From: Adineta ricciae
Taxonomy: Eukaryota; Rotifera; Eurotatoria; Adinetida; Adinetidae
Assembly (NCBI GenBank): GCA_905250025.1
Contig: CAJNOJ010000210.1
Coordinates: forward strand, 120,275 to 184,274
Direction of reading: 5' to 3'
DNA: 64,000 bases
Shown here: piece by piece, positions 51,294 to 63,500 of the stretch
How positions within the stretch are numbered: position 1 is the stretch's first letter
Layout: every line of letters starts with the position of its first letter
The notes under the pieces: model-generated
Told to the model about the DNA's origin: nothing
Database searches by the model: none
The model's input: only the letters and a program-made list of their open reading frames with translations
Position numbers and translations under genes: made by a program

Positions 51294-51728
51294 TTAGACT
51301 TTGTGAATTTGTGCATATGACGGCGGTGATTCCTCGCGTTTACCTTCGATCGTTGCAACGTACAGTTGATTTTTAATGCCGGTAGATTTGCTCGTCTCGT
51401 TTGCTGTTTGTGATTTCTTTGATGAACAGAACAAACTCAGAAGTTTCACTGCACTAAAACCTAATACAATACAGGCAAATACACGAGCGGCAGTTGTCCA
51501 TCCATAAGATCCCTTTGTTTGATATGGTACATAGTGATGATCTGCCGTCGTTGTCACATGAGGACGATGAGAAGTATGAAATGGAGTAACTGGTTTTATA
51601 CTCGGTCTCGGAGGAGTGATTGGACGTAGAGGAATTGTATGAACATGTATCGGATGGATGACCGGCACGTTTTCAATTGTGCCGCAAAGGAACAAAACAA
51701 TAGTCAAAGAAAGAATGGCCAATTTCAT
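51294..51728 (-). CDS. Unrecognised single-pass membrane protein with PPxY motif
   Basis: Single-exon 144-aa protein that I do not recognise. It begins with a clean signal peptide (MKLAILSLTIVLFLCGTI), has a short Pro/His/Thr-rich outer segment (repeated HPIHVHTIP and RPITPPRPS), one membrane span at about residues 83-101 (ARVFACIVLGFSAVKLLSLF) and a cytosolic tail of about 40 residues. The tail ends EESPPSYAQIHKV, a PPSY element that could bind WW-domain proteins such as Nedd4-type ligases. The layout resembles other small PPxY membrane adaptors, but no homology is claimed. It is convergent with CCDC92, 245 bp apart. The well-formed signal peptide, TM and intact frame support a real gene. 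Confidence 0.6.
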   Translation of the reverse strand: MKLAILSLTIVLFLCGTIENVPVIHPIHVHTIPLRPITPPRPSIKPVTPFHTSHRPHVTTTADHHYVPYQTKGSYGWTTAARVFACIVLGFSAVKLLSLFCSSKKSQTANETSKSTGIKNQLYVATIEGKREESPPSYAQIHKV

Positions 51729-51990
51729 GATTGTTCAAATAAAGCGTCAGTATGACTTCGTCTTTCTTATATCATCTGATATTTTAGATAAGAAAATATG
51801 ATGACGCCACTTATACACTATCTTCGGCCTACTCTAATGACGCACTGCGTTTCGGGTCGTTCTTTTTTTGTCTAGTAAAATTGACAAGAAACGAGTAATT
51901 TGGGATTTAATACCGAGCTTTAATTCAACGAGATTTTGAAATCTGGTTTATTTGAAAATGTGTAACGAATCAAAAGATGACTTAGTTTAA

Positions 51991-52586
51991 TCAATGACTA
52001 TTTCGTTTTCGTTCGTGTAAATGAAGGAGGATTGTAATAGCAAGAAAAATATATTGCCTTTCGTCATCATGAATTGTAAGATGATACGTTTTCGTTTCGC
52101 TTGTGAACGCTTCATTGACTTGATATAGTGTTTGTGGATACACGGATTGCAACGGTTCCGTCAGCATTAAGTTGCGATTTCTCAAATCCAAGCTTTGCAC
52201 TTGGTAACGTCTACCAGCCATAGACAATATATAAAGATAGTTGTCGTAACCAAAGGGTTGAAAATCGAACCCCGCAACGAGAGTCATCTCCTTGGTTTGG
52301 TCATTTCGTAAGTAAATTAAATAATGTCGTTGTCGTTGTGGATCTGGCTGCACTAGACAAGAATTTTCACCAGTTAGCTTGTTCCATCGACTAGTTAATT
52401 TCATGCTAGATTAAACAAAGCAATTTATAAATAAGAAGAAAAAGTAAACAGAAACAATATTTACTCGTATCGATCAGGATGTTCTTTGCTCAGAGTAGCA
52501 CGAGCCATGCAAAGCCTTTTGAAATTTCGAGCGATTCGAAACTTTTTATGGCGAAATGAAAACTTTTGAGTAATCACATATTTCAT
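51991..52586 (-). CDS. Possible LURP-one-related (tubby-like fold) protein
   Basis: Exons 52586-52465 and 52405-51991 give 178 aa with a 59-nt GT..AG intron in phase. The start MKYVITQKFSFRHKKF resembles the MxYVIKQKFF opening of LURP-one-related (LOR) proteins, and the end (YIFLAITILLHLHERKR) resembles their C-terminal hydrophobic helix. Size also fits. The middle is beta-rich looking but not clearly conserved, so this is a weak family suggestion; phospholipid-scramblase-like is the related alternative. A later in-frame ATG at 52511 is possible. No function should be inferred beyond a lipid- or membrane-related tubby-like fold, and even that is uncertain. Confidence 0.5.
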
Positions 52587-54592
52587 GTTGATGAGTCGAG
52601 CAACCGGTGTATGTTATACAAATCGCGTTTAGTTTGTATCAATATAATCGTGATATTTCTTCTCTTTTTTCTTCCTCCTTCCTTTTCTCGTTCTAACCGT
52701 GAGGTTTTTTCCATTGTGAGCGCCGACTATACTGAGTAAAGCGCTTATTGTTTTTCAGTGGCGTTGAAGGAGAATAAATATTGATGCTGAAAGGAGTCTT
52801 TTCTTTTCTTTACGACGACAATTTCTGTCAAAATAAATTAGACGAAGTATTGTAAAATACAAGAACTTATTTTTCGTATTCTTCAATAAAGAATGAATTT
52901 TTATGACGATGCGTCATAGAATTCCCATTCTACTTCATATCACTCTGAAATAAGGTCCTTGTGAAGATAGGTACTTCTGTTATAGAATATTCTTACGATG
53001 ATCTACTAATACAGATGTCGAAAGATAAAATGTCAGAAGATAAAAATTCGACAAGAGAAATATCGAAAATGCTAAGACATTATTATAAAGTAAAGGTGCA
53101 GAGTTGGTACCGTCTTTCTCTTCCTGAAATATGATTTGAAAGAATTACAATGAAGTGCGTGTATCGTGGCAAAAGATCAAAAGTCATAATGTCGGCAAAT
53201 CAGTATTTCGAAAAATTCCTATCTAAAAGACAAAAATCTCGAAAAAGGACACTTTGAACAGAAATTTCGTATGATTCAAAATGCCCAGTTTCCATGAGAT
53301 AAATATCCTGGGGGTGTGGGGTGAGAGGTAGATGAAGGTGTTGATGAGCTAGAATGGCACTGCTAGTGGAGAAGTGAGTTAGAACTATACGAACTTTTCG
53401 TACCATTTTACTTTCTAATCTTATGTTCCGTAAAATGAATTTTTCTCTATTTTCGGTGATCGTAGATTCGATATAACTTCTTCCGGTATTATTTTTGTCG
53501 ATGTTTTGACAGCAATTCGAAGTCAGTGTTAGATCTGATGTAAAAGCGTCAACAAAGTCTATTGTTAATAACGAATAAGGAATAAAAATTAGTAAATCAG
53601 GCACACACATTGAGGATCGATGTGAAACTAGAATGATGAAACAAAAGTTTTGCTTGAAATTTCCTAGTGTGTTCGATTCAGAATTGAATTCTTCATCAAA
53701 TGGTGATACTTTTACTCACAGGGCAAGTTTTGGAAAAGTTTGATTTGGATTATAAATAGATGTACAGAAGAAAAATAAAGATGTAGGTAAAGCATTGTCC
53801 AAAGTTTATTCCGTGAATAAAAGTGGCAATATTCGATGCAGAATCAAATAGACTCGGTTTTATGGATCGGACATATTCAGTAAAAATACTTTTTTGATTA
53901 AATATTTGTTCCGTCGTGTTATCATCACAACGATACATTCGAGGTCAGCAGAACGAAAAAGAAACATTGAATGATTCAATATGATATATCGTGTAATATT
54001 TCATAACAGTAAGAAACTCAATATCGATCATTGTCTAAACATGAACTAAATTGAATGAACAACTATGATATCTTCAGATTCTCTATTCTTTTCTGAACAA
54101 AACTGAGAAGAAAAAAATATTCTGTTTTTCGACAGTGTTAATCCTTTTGTAGTGCCAGTTTATGTTAACGTTTTCTTTCTCTCCTTGTATTTATATTAAT
54201 ATGAATTCGAATAAAAAGGACAATGATGGATTTTTGTTTTTAAAATAAATTAAAAGAGAAGAACAAGCACACAAGACAAAGATATAACAAACAACCAGAA
54301 CGAAAAGAATATGTATGACATTAAATGATCTTCATGATAGAATGATGTGTTTATTTATATGTTGAACAAGAAGTAAAACGATGGTTTAGAAAAAGAAGGT
54401 AAAACAATGATAACAAAGCCATATCATTCTTCTCAAACAATTCAATACCGATCCTAAAAGGAAACGGAATACAATTATGTGATTCATTTATTAGATAAAT
54501 CAAAATCAGTTCGCTTTTAAAAACCATAACCATTTACAAATCTCAACTCATAAACCCCTTGATTTACTTATTCAATCTTACCCCCAACACAC
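52587..54592. other. Two-kilobase spacer without a recognised gene
   Basis: AT-rich. A minus-strand ATG-opened frame of 136 codons (53200-53610) starts with a hydrophobic stretch (MCVPDLLIFIPYSLL) but has no domain, no introns and ordinary spacer composition, so I leave it uncalled. Nothing else was recognised. Confidence 0.4.
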
Positions 54593-57188
54593 TTATTTCT
54601 TCTAGAAAATACATTGATTTAAGAAAAGAAATCATTTTCTATGTGATATGATCTTTCTTGTTTTACCTGAATACTTGACATTACACTACTAGCTAATGAT
54701 GAGAGACGACCAGCAGCTTTCGAGACACCTTCTTTGAAATCGGCTTTCATGGTTGTTAAATCCGGACCTTGGTAATTGGAACGATCTTGAGATTTTTTAT
54801 TAGGATCACCAAAATAATCTTCACTTGAGATACTTGTACTACCTTGAAAGCGCGAGATCGTATTGTTTCGATCGCTCTACAGCAGAAACATTCATTATGG
54901 ATTGAAAAATTTTTCATCTCGAACATACATCCGAATCTTTGTTAAAGAATTGATCACTCGATATAGCTTTGGCATTCGAAAATCGTTTCGTAGCATCACC
55001 ATCGTTATTTCCACTACTGTAAGATGTTGTTGTTTTCGATGATGAGCTAATTGAATAGATATATATATATGAGAATTGTCGATGAACGAAATGCTCGTAT
55101 ACCTATAGCCACCACTATTAGCAGATGAACTGCCATAGTTTGAAGAATAAGAAGAGCTATTTCCACTGGCACTGAATTCTTTTGTTGGCGTTTTACGATC
55201 AATAACTTCCCATTCGGATGAAAATGTATCGGTATTCTTCGATGAAGATTTCGGTTTGAATAAATCATCATCCAATCTATCGAATAGAGAACAATATAAA
55301 TTCAGAATGTCATACGTAAATACGATTGAAAAATTAGTATGCTTGTTTATATATACATGTCTTACACTCTGGTACTCAACGTATTTCTCATATATGAAAT
55401 CTGAAAACTATATCTTAATCACTGGCATCTATAGACGAAGAAAAGGATCACGTCAGGTGGGAATATCTATCTATTCTCTCGATAAGTAAGCATTTGATTT
55501 ATGAAATGATATGTTAGAAGAATAAAAGCGCATGCATGTATGAAATAGTAATAGATTAGTACTTTCTAGATTCCTCATCGTATGAATCATAATCTTTCGA
55601 TAAAGATACATCATAACTAAAGAATGAAGAGAGACAGATACTGATGAACGCGTGAATTCATCCATACTTCGATCGGCTGTTGAAGCCAGATGATGATGAT
55701 GATGATGTAAAGTCATCAAAAAAGTCTCGATTTTTTGCCGCCAAGGAAACATTTCGTGTTGATGTGACACCTTCCTGTTGAATTGTTTGCATATCTGTCA
55801 TTGCACTATGACTTACACCGCTGTAAAAATCAAAATTTCGAATGATAAATTTTTCTCGATGAAAATTTTTCTCTACCTTCGACTTCCAAATCCCATACCA
55901 AGACGTTCCATTTGTTCGGCTTTTTGTGGATTGGATTGTTTTAATTTTGCTTCTTCGACTTCACGTTTCTTACCAATATCTTCATATGCAAATTTCAATC
56001 CAGCCCTAGAACACAATTCCTAGATTAACCTCTGTCATCAAACCATACCGAAACACTCACATTTGCTTTTCCAATTGTTTTTCTGTTTCTTTACGATTTT
56101 CGATTTCAAATTGTGCTTGTTGTTCACGTAATTTCTCTTGTTCTTGGACATTACGTTCAATTTCTTTAAAATCAGTTGTTACTTTTTGTGCACCGAATCC
56201 TTTCTGTAAGCATTCTCTTTAGATTCAAAGAAAAAGTCAAGCCTTAGTCATACTTTCTTGGATTGAGGAGCTCGACGCTGACCAATGGTTGATTTTTTTG
56301 GGTCAAGAGATTTTGCTGAACCATCATTATTCAATGCATTCGGATCGACAGAAGGTCCTTCGGTTTGTTCATCTGAGAATTATGAACAATGAAGAATTGT
56401 AGAGATGGTAAAGAACAATTTACTTCGATCAAGATTGGAATTACTTGATGGTGTTGAAAGTTCGACGTTGTCTTCCCAAGAAGCTTTAGCTGGCGCTTGA
56501 AAATGTTCATGGAAGAAATCACCTTCTTTCTTTTCGCTAGTTGACTGGCTATGTTCACTTTTATGAGCATCATCAAGAAAAAGCTAAAACATCAATTTGA
56601 CGATGTTGGATTTCAGTTAATCCAAAGAATTACTTTCGTTCCGTATTGTTTTATTGCTTTAGTTGCAAGTTGATGTAGTTTTTCACGATAGAGTTGAGCA
56701 GCTCGACTATTATACTTTTGTTGGGTATCTTTGGTATTACAGCCATGTTGTTGGAAAAATGCATCCTATCCAATGTAAACTTACGCTTAGGAAAACTTAG
56801 AAAGTAAGGACTTACCGCATTCGCATTGCCACCGACTTGCATGGCTCTACGAAATCGAAGATTTTCAGTTTCAATTCGAAGAGAAATTAGTAAAAAATGC
56901 TTACCGAAGTTGAAGCCATCCCCAACTGGTGTCTAAATTCGTCGAGCGAATAAACGATAAATGAACGCCGAGACCGCGATGCCGCGCAGAACAATCAATG
57001 CATAGAAACACACCATAAGTAACTGATGCCCATGTTGGATTCTTTGCATCACAATCAAAACACACCTGTCGGATATGATTAAGTACATTTTCAAATCGAT
57101 CAATACTCTTTAAACAAACCTTGTTAGCAGGAAGTGTCCTTAATCGTTTGAAAATTGCGTCAATGTCAGCTTTAGTTGGTTCTTCCAT
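54593..57188 (-). CDS. ARFGAP2: ArfGAP2/3-type COPI coat ARF GTPase-activating protein
   Basis: Promotes GTP hydrolysis on Arf1 in COPI vesicle traffic at the Golgi. Thirteen exons: 57188-57120, 57065-56905, 56846-56816, 56765-56634, 56583-56424, 56372-56254, 56203-56061, 56005-55877, 55820-55668, 55276-55103, 55046-54929, 54876-54667, 54601-54593, giving 535 aa. The ArfGAP zinc finger is CFDC-x16-CIDC (Cys25, 28, 45, 48) and the catalytic arginine is in SARHRGLG (Arg53). [20 protein letters not shown] completes the domain. The C-terminal half has the Glo3/ArfGAP2/3 features: [18 protein letters not shown] and [20 protein letters not shown], the amphipathic ALPS-like end. The first intron (57119-57066) is 54 nt, in frame and stop-free. 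The last exon is 9 nt coding KK and the stop. Divergent from NUP98. Confidence 0.93.
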
Positions 57189-57563
57189 AATTTCGTTTGT
57201 GCAGGATTAATTGTCTTAAAGTGTATTTAACTAAAATGCGCAGACAGAACGTAAAATAAACTGCCAACAATCAATATCAACTAGCGATTATTATTCGTTA
57301 GTTGCATCGTCATCATTATACCAATTGGTGTTCTGATAAACAAATAAAAAACGAGAGTAAGGTCAATTTTAAGATTTAAAATGAAATTTTCATCTGAAAA
57401 CTGATTTTCGAAGAGATTTTCAGAAACATTTTATCGAGCGACATCTATTGCACGCTGTCATTCGTAGAATATATACCCTGTTGAGCACGAGTGAAAGAAG
57501 AGGTGCAATTCATCAGACGGTAAAACTTTCCTCATTACATCGATCGAAATTTGATAATCAAAA
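57189..57563. promoter_or_regulatory. Divergent spacer between ArfGAP2/3 and NUP98-NUP96
   Basis: 375 bp between start codons pointing apart. It must contain both promoters. No specific motif recognised. Confidence 0.4.
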
Positions 57564-60500
57564 ATGTTTGGGGGCACCAGTCAATTCTCATTTGGCAGTA
57601 CGGCAACGTCAAATCGTTAGTATTCGAGAACATTTTCGTTTTATGTCACGCCTTCTTCGTTATTTATAGCTTTCGGTGCGACAACAACCACTTCAGCTCC
57701 AGCTCCAGCAGCAAGCGGATTTCTTTTTGGTTCAACACCGGCAGCCGGTACAGCTGCTCCATCAGCACTAAATTCAACATTTACATTCGGTACTCCGACT
57801 GTCAGTTCAACAGCAGCAACACCTGCTGCTACACAACCGCTTTCATTCGGTACCGGCTTACAAAGTTCTTCAGCAATTCGCCCATTTGGTTCTACAACTA
57901 CATTCGGTACTACGACAACGACACCAGCTACAGGCACGACAGGTGAAGATAATAAACAGATAGGTGGATTTCCTGGAATATCTATTTAAGGCTTTGGTGG
58001 AACATCATTGTTTGGTGCGAGTCAGCCAACAGCTCAGCCAACATCAATATTTGGGGCACCACAGTCAACCTTTGGTAGCGCTCAACCTACACAAACAACG
58101 GGAATGTTTGGTGCACCGTTAGGCGCTGCCACCCAAGGTGGTACTACTGTCAAATTCGAAGCTGTATCGGCACAAGGTAAATTGTTCATGTTGTTTTTCT
58201 CTTCTTAGGCGCATTCTATTTCTATATAGACACAATGCGTACAAAAAACAATACATTTCAGACAATCAATACGAAATTGCAGTGTATTTGTGCAATGAAA
58301 GAATACATAAATAAATCGTTGGAAGAATTACGTATGGAAGATTATCAAGCAAATCGAAAATTTGCAACAGCAACGTCTATGTTTGGTTCGACTAGTTTTT
58401 CGGCTGCAACACCATTTAGTCCTGCGCCATTCAGTGGCACCGCCAGTGAGAATCTACATTTTGATTGGTAAACTGGAATATTGATGGATCTCTGTTTCTT
58501 TTATAGCAACGTTTTCAAGCGCACCAGCAGCATCCACAACTTCAAGCATTTTTGGTACCAGTAGCACAGCAACAACCAGTCCATTTGGTATGAGCGTTTA
58601 TTCCAATCGAATGAGCCATTACATATTCGCTTTTAGGTGCACCAGCGACATCGACAACGCCATTTGCGTTTAATACAAGTGCAGCACCAACCACGAGTAT
58701 ATTTGGTACACCGGCAGCTACAGCGAGTCCATTTGGCACCGCAACTTCAACAACACCAGCGACCACATCAATTTTTGGTGCAACACAACCAACGACAAGT
58801 ATTTTTGGTTCGTCGACAACAGCAAGTCCTTTTGGTGCAAAACCAGCTACGACCCAATCCACATTCGGTAAATAGACATGTAACTTGGAATAAATACAAA
58901 AGACTATTGAGAATTCTTTTCCAAAGGTTTTGGAACAACAACTAGTACAACTCCGGCGTTTTCTTTTGGCTCCCAGCCAGCTGCCAGTACGAGCATCTTT
59001 TCACAACCAACAACTACCTCGCCTTTCGGAACTGCCGCGCCAGCAGCGACCACAACAAGTATATTTGGTGTACCAACATCAACAGCTACGGCAGCTCCAA
59101 CGATATCAAATCCCTTTGGTACTCAACCTGCGGCGACAAGTATTTTTGGCACAACAACTAGTACAGCTGCACCTGTATTTGGTGCTGCAACCAGTACACC
59201 AGCATTTTCAGGTTTTGGCGTTACTGCACCAACATCAACAACAACAAGTATATTCGGTGCGCCGGCGACATCAACAGCAACCGTTGCACCAGTGTTTGGA
59301 GGTTTTGGTACACAACCAGCAGCTGTCGCTCCAGCGCCGTTTTCATTTAGTACAGCAACAACGAGTGCCCCTGGATCGTCTATATTCGGTGCGCCTGCAG
59401 CAACAACAACAACATCCTCAGTATTTAATCCTCAACCATTTACAGGCTTTGGTTTTTCACAACCAGCTGCACCGGCAGCCGCCACTCAATCATTCAGCTT
59501 TTCAGCACCGTTCGGATCGACAACAACTTTTGGTGCCGCACCAGCTGCCGCAACTGTTCAACCTCAACTTCAACAAGTTGTTCCATTGGCACAACAAAGC
59601 TTTCTTGCAGCTTCACTTCTCAATCCATTCGCTAGTCGTGGAAAAAAAGAATTCAACAATATTAATCAAATTCAACCGCCTACAAACTTGATTGTCGTTT
59701 CTACTTCATCAACAACAACGACAACGACAATTTCCACCTCGTCAACAGCACCAATAACTGTACCATTACAATCAAATTCTCGTAAAACTTCATCTGCTCG
59801 TCCATTGGTTGATATTCGCTTCAAATTACAGCCAGTTTCATCGTCACCAACAGCAAACATTGTTCACGATGAAATGAAATCACCCAATCCACAATTGAAT
59901 ACATCAACTGGACAAGTGAAAAGTCCATTAACAGCTGACTTTAGCGAAGAAGAAGAAGTTATTCTGATGGGCAAAAATAAAATGTCAAAATTACGTTTGT
60001 CGAATGACTTTATCGACACATCATTTCAGTCCGAGTCAATTCGTTCTTTATATCCACTGAGACGTCTTGCTGAACTCGAAACAATGGCAAACATGAACAA
60101 TAATACAAATATTCTTTCTACTGTTCATTCAGCTCCATTATCAACAACATCTTCGACCACAATCGATACTGCTTCAATTCGTGCTTCGTCATCGTCAACA
60201 GTAAATAATGAGCAAACGTTACATCCATCAAGTAAATTCGTTTCTATAAATTCAACTCATCTTACTTCTATACTTCTTTAGATAATAACCGTGTAATGTT
60301 ACCACTCCATCATTCAACTCCGTTAGTTGTTCACAAACAACCGTCACCTCCCGTAACTCATCCATTATCGACACTCGTTCAATCGCCGACATCTTCACCT
60401 CCGCCACCACGATCAACTACTCCGCCTCCTCCCTCATCTGCATTCGCTCATTCATTCCAACGAACTAGACCAATCCGTTCGAACACCGATGCTCGTGCGT

Positions 60501-63500
60501 ATCATCTGCCAAAATTAACCCGTGAAGATTACTACATGAAACCGTCAACAGCAGAACTAAAAAAATTCTTCGATGATAAAGGTCAATGTTTTGTTAAACA
60601 ATTCACTGTCGGGCATGAAAAGTACGGTTCAGTGACATTCTATGGACAAGTCAATGTCGCAGGTCTCGATCTTGATAAAATCAGTAAGTCATCAGTTGAT
60701 CTCTATAAGATTAAATTCATTCTATTTTCTTCTTTGTAGTCGAAATCGATCGACATGAATTAACAGTTTATCCAGATGATAATAACAAACCACCAGTGGG
60801 TGTCGAATTGAACATTCCTGCTCGTATCACATTACTTGGCGTTTATCCAACCGATCGCACAACACGAGAAGAAATTCTCGACGTTGAACGTATCAAAGCG
60901 ATGAATTATGGCGAATATTTACGTGAAGTAACGAAAAAATTCGATGGAGAATTCATAAACTACGAAGTTACCGACGGTGCATGGACATTCAAAGTCGAAC
61001 ATTTCACACGTTACGGTCTCGATGGTGAAGATGATTTTGTTGTTGCTAAACCGCCATCACAACAACAACAACAACAACAGAGACAGCAACAACAACAGGC
61101 GAGACCCGCCAATACGAATTTCTTAGACCAAACTATCGCGTTGAATGATACATATGCATTGTCCTCACCAAAATCTCAAGTAACGGATATGGAAGAAAAA
61201 GAGAATACGACAACCTTGATCCATTCTCATCAATCCCAACCGAGCAATTTACGCTTTGTCAATCAGTCATTGATTGGTTTACAGCCAAATGTTGTGGAAC
61301 AACTAGCACAATCCATGTTCTGTGATGATGATGAGGATGACTTTGATGGCTTTCAGCAAGCAAATGGTAAAAGTACCTTTACATCGAATTTATTCTCAAT
61401 CCTTATGTATTTAGACCGAATGATCACATCCACTAAAATCATTACATCTGATAATCGATCAGTTCCAATTGCTCGTGGTAACAAAAAAACACTTCACTCG
61501 AAACATATTTATCGTCTGCTCTTTAGAACCACTAATAGAAAAAAGTGCAACCGTTGATCACGATAAAACCCAGTTAACATTCAACGCTCCAACGAAACCT
61601 GTCCGTGAACGAATTCATTCGAAATTGCCTAAAAACGTCGCAAATATTCGTGGAAAATATTTTCGAACAAATCTTTCCCATCAACTTCAATACAGTTCCA
61701 TTGATCGTAAATCTCTGTACTTCATTCAATGGTCTCCTTCTACATGTTCATACTGTTTTAGCTTTAAATGAAACACGTATTCTTCTTCAAACACCACTGG
61801 CGTTCAATGTTCAGCATATTGAAGACTTGAATAATTTCCTCGACAACTATTTTACATCATGTACACAACAAATCGACGGGTCAGGAACAACACCACGATT
61901 TCGAGTTCAAAAAGATGCGAATGTTGTCCAACGGTTTATCAAATTTTATACAGAAATCTTAGACGAAAGTAAGATACACGAAAAGAAAGACTGAGTGTTA
62001 CTGATGAAATATAAATAAGACATAATCACGAACTTCGGCTGACCAATGTTTTTTGCTTTTGATTTCAATAAACTATTTTTTCTACAAACTCTCATACTTA
62101 TGAAAGTCAAACACTTGGATATTGAGTCTTCGTTAAATCATTCGATGTTTGAAACTATGCACTTTCTTTATCTATCTCGTAGGAAATATGGATGATCAGA
62201 GTTCCGTCCAAACTTTCACTGATTATTCATTACAAGTTCTTCAACTATGTCGATTGTTATGGGGACCAGTTCAAATACCAGAAAACATTCAAATAATCAA
62301 TCGGCCATATTTTGAAGATCAACGACGACGTCAAATGTTATCCGATTGGTTACATCAATGTATACTAAGTCAACCACCACAGCAGCAAGTAAAGCTAAAC
62401 ATTCGATTGGTTTCTCCAAGTGAAATATCATCGTGTTTTGTGTTTAGCCATGGATTAAGCAAAATTGTGAATTGCTATCTCGTGGTTTGTTTCACGATTG
62501 TGTGGAATTTGCTCAAAAAGAAGGTGATCTTCGATTAGCTGCTCTTGTTCATGCTGCATCCGGTAGTAACGCTGTTCGCGATGTTCTCCGTCATTGTGCA
62601 CATGAAGATGTAAAAAGAATCTTTTCACTCAAATTCTTGAGGAAATTACCGGATTTTATTTAGATTGTTGATGTATACACCAAAGACTTTCAGCGGACAA
62701 TCGGCATCTTATCCGGTGAATTTATCGTTAAAGGCCATAACTTAGTTGATCAAAACCGTGTGGTTTACTGGCAAATGGCACTAGCATTGCACCTATGGTT
62801 TGCTAACTCTTCGTCAGATTCAATTTCGACCATAGTTCGTGATTTCGAAACGGCTTATCGTGAACATTACTGGCTTGAGCCACTTGCTCATTATGAAGGC
62901 AACACAAAAGCACCCGATCTTCGTTGGAAATTATTGAAACTCTTCACCGATGATACGTATCCACTCGACAACGTCTTCGATGTCAACTCTTATACCGACA
63001 ATGCATTTGATTATCAACTCAGGTAGAAAAAACTCGTACGCTTTTCACTCGATCTAATTGTTGACTTGGGTTTTAGTTGGATGTTGTATATAACACTTCA
63101 ATCATTAGGCAGTATTCCATTGTCTGTTGAGAACGATACATGTTTACATGTGAGTTTTGCTCGTCAACTTGAAAATCTTGGCTATTGGCAGCTCTCGGTC
63201 TTCGTGTTACTTCATATCATTGATTCGACGAAGTAAAGCATTGTTTTTCATCTGCTTCGAAATTCTTTTCTTGACATTTTAGTCGCGAAAAAATGATCAA
63301 TGAATTTCTTCATCGTCATGTTTCATCAACTGTTGATTTGAGTGAAGACGAACAGAGTTTGATTGATAAATATAATATTCCGTTGAAATCAATTCTTTCA
63401 ACCAAAGCACAACGAGCAGAATACGATAAACAATGGATGAACGCTGTTCGACTTTGGATTGATGCAAAACAATGGAGACGAGCACATGATACTTATTGTC

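Noticed and set aside
53200-53610. Minus-strand open frame of 136 codons with a hydrophobic start
   Set aside because: It begins with ATG and a possible signal-like stretch, but composition matches the spacer and there is no domain or splice support. It could be real only if transcribed.
57551-57946. 131-codon frame overlapping the start of NUP98
   Set aside because: It crosses the real splice sites at 57615 and 57669 and is a shadow of exons 1 and 2.
58930-59691. 253-codon open frame rich in Gln, Leu, Val and Pro
   Set aside because: It is the +1-shifted shadow of the NUP98 FG-repeat exon 58927-60231; repeat-rich codons keep the other frame open. The FG frame matches Nup98 and joins both neighbouring exons in phase.
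61605-61994. 129-codon open frame beginning MNEF in the NUP98-NUP96 linker
   Set aside because: Only its second part (from 61762) is the true exon frame; the first part is out of frame with the exon ending at 61706, and a 55-nt intron explains the change.
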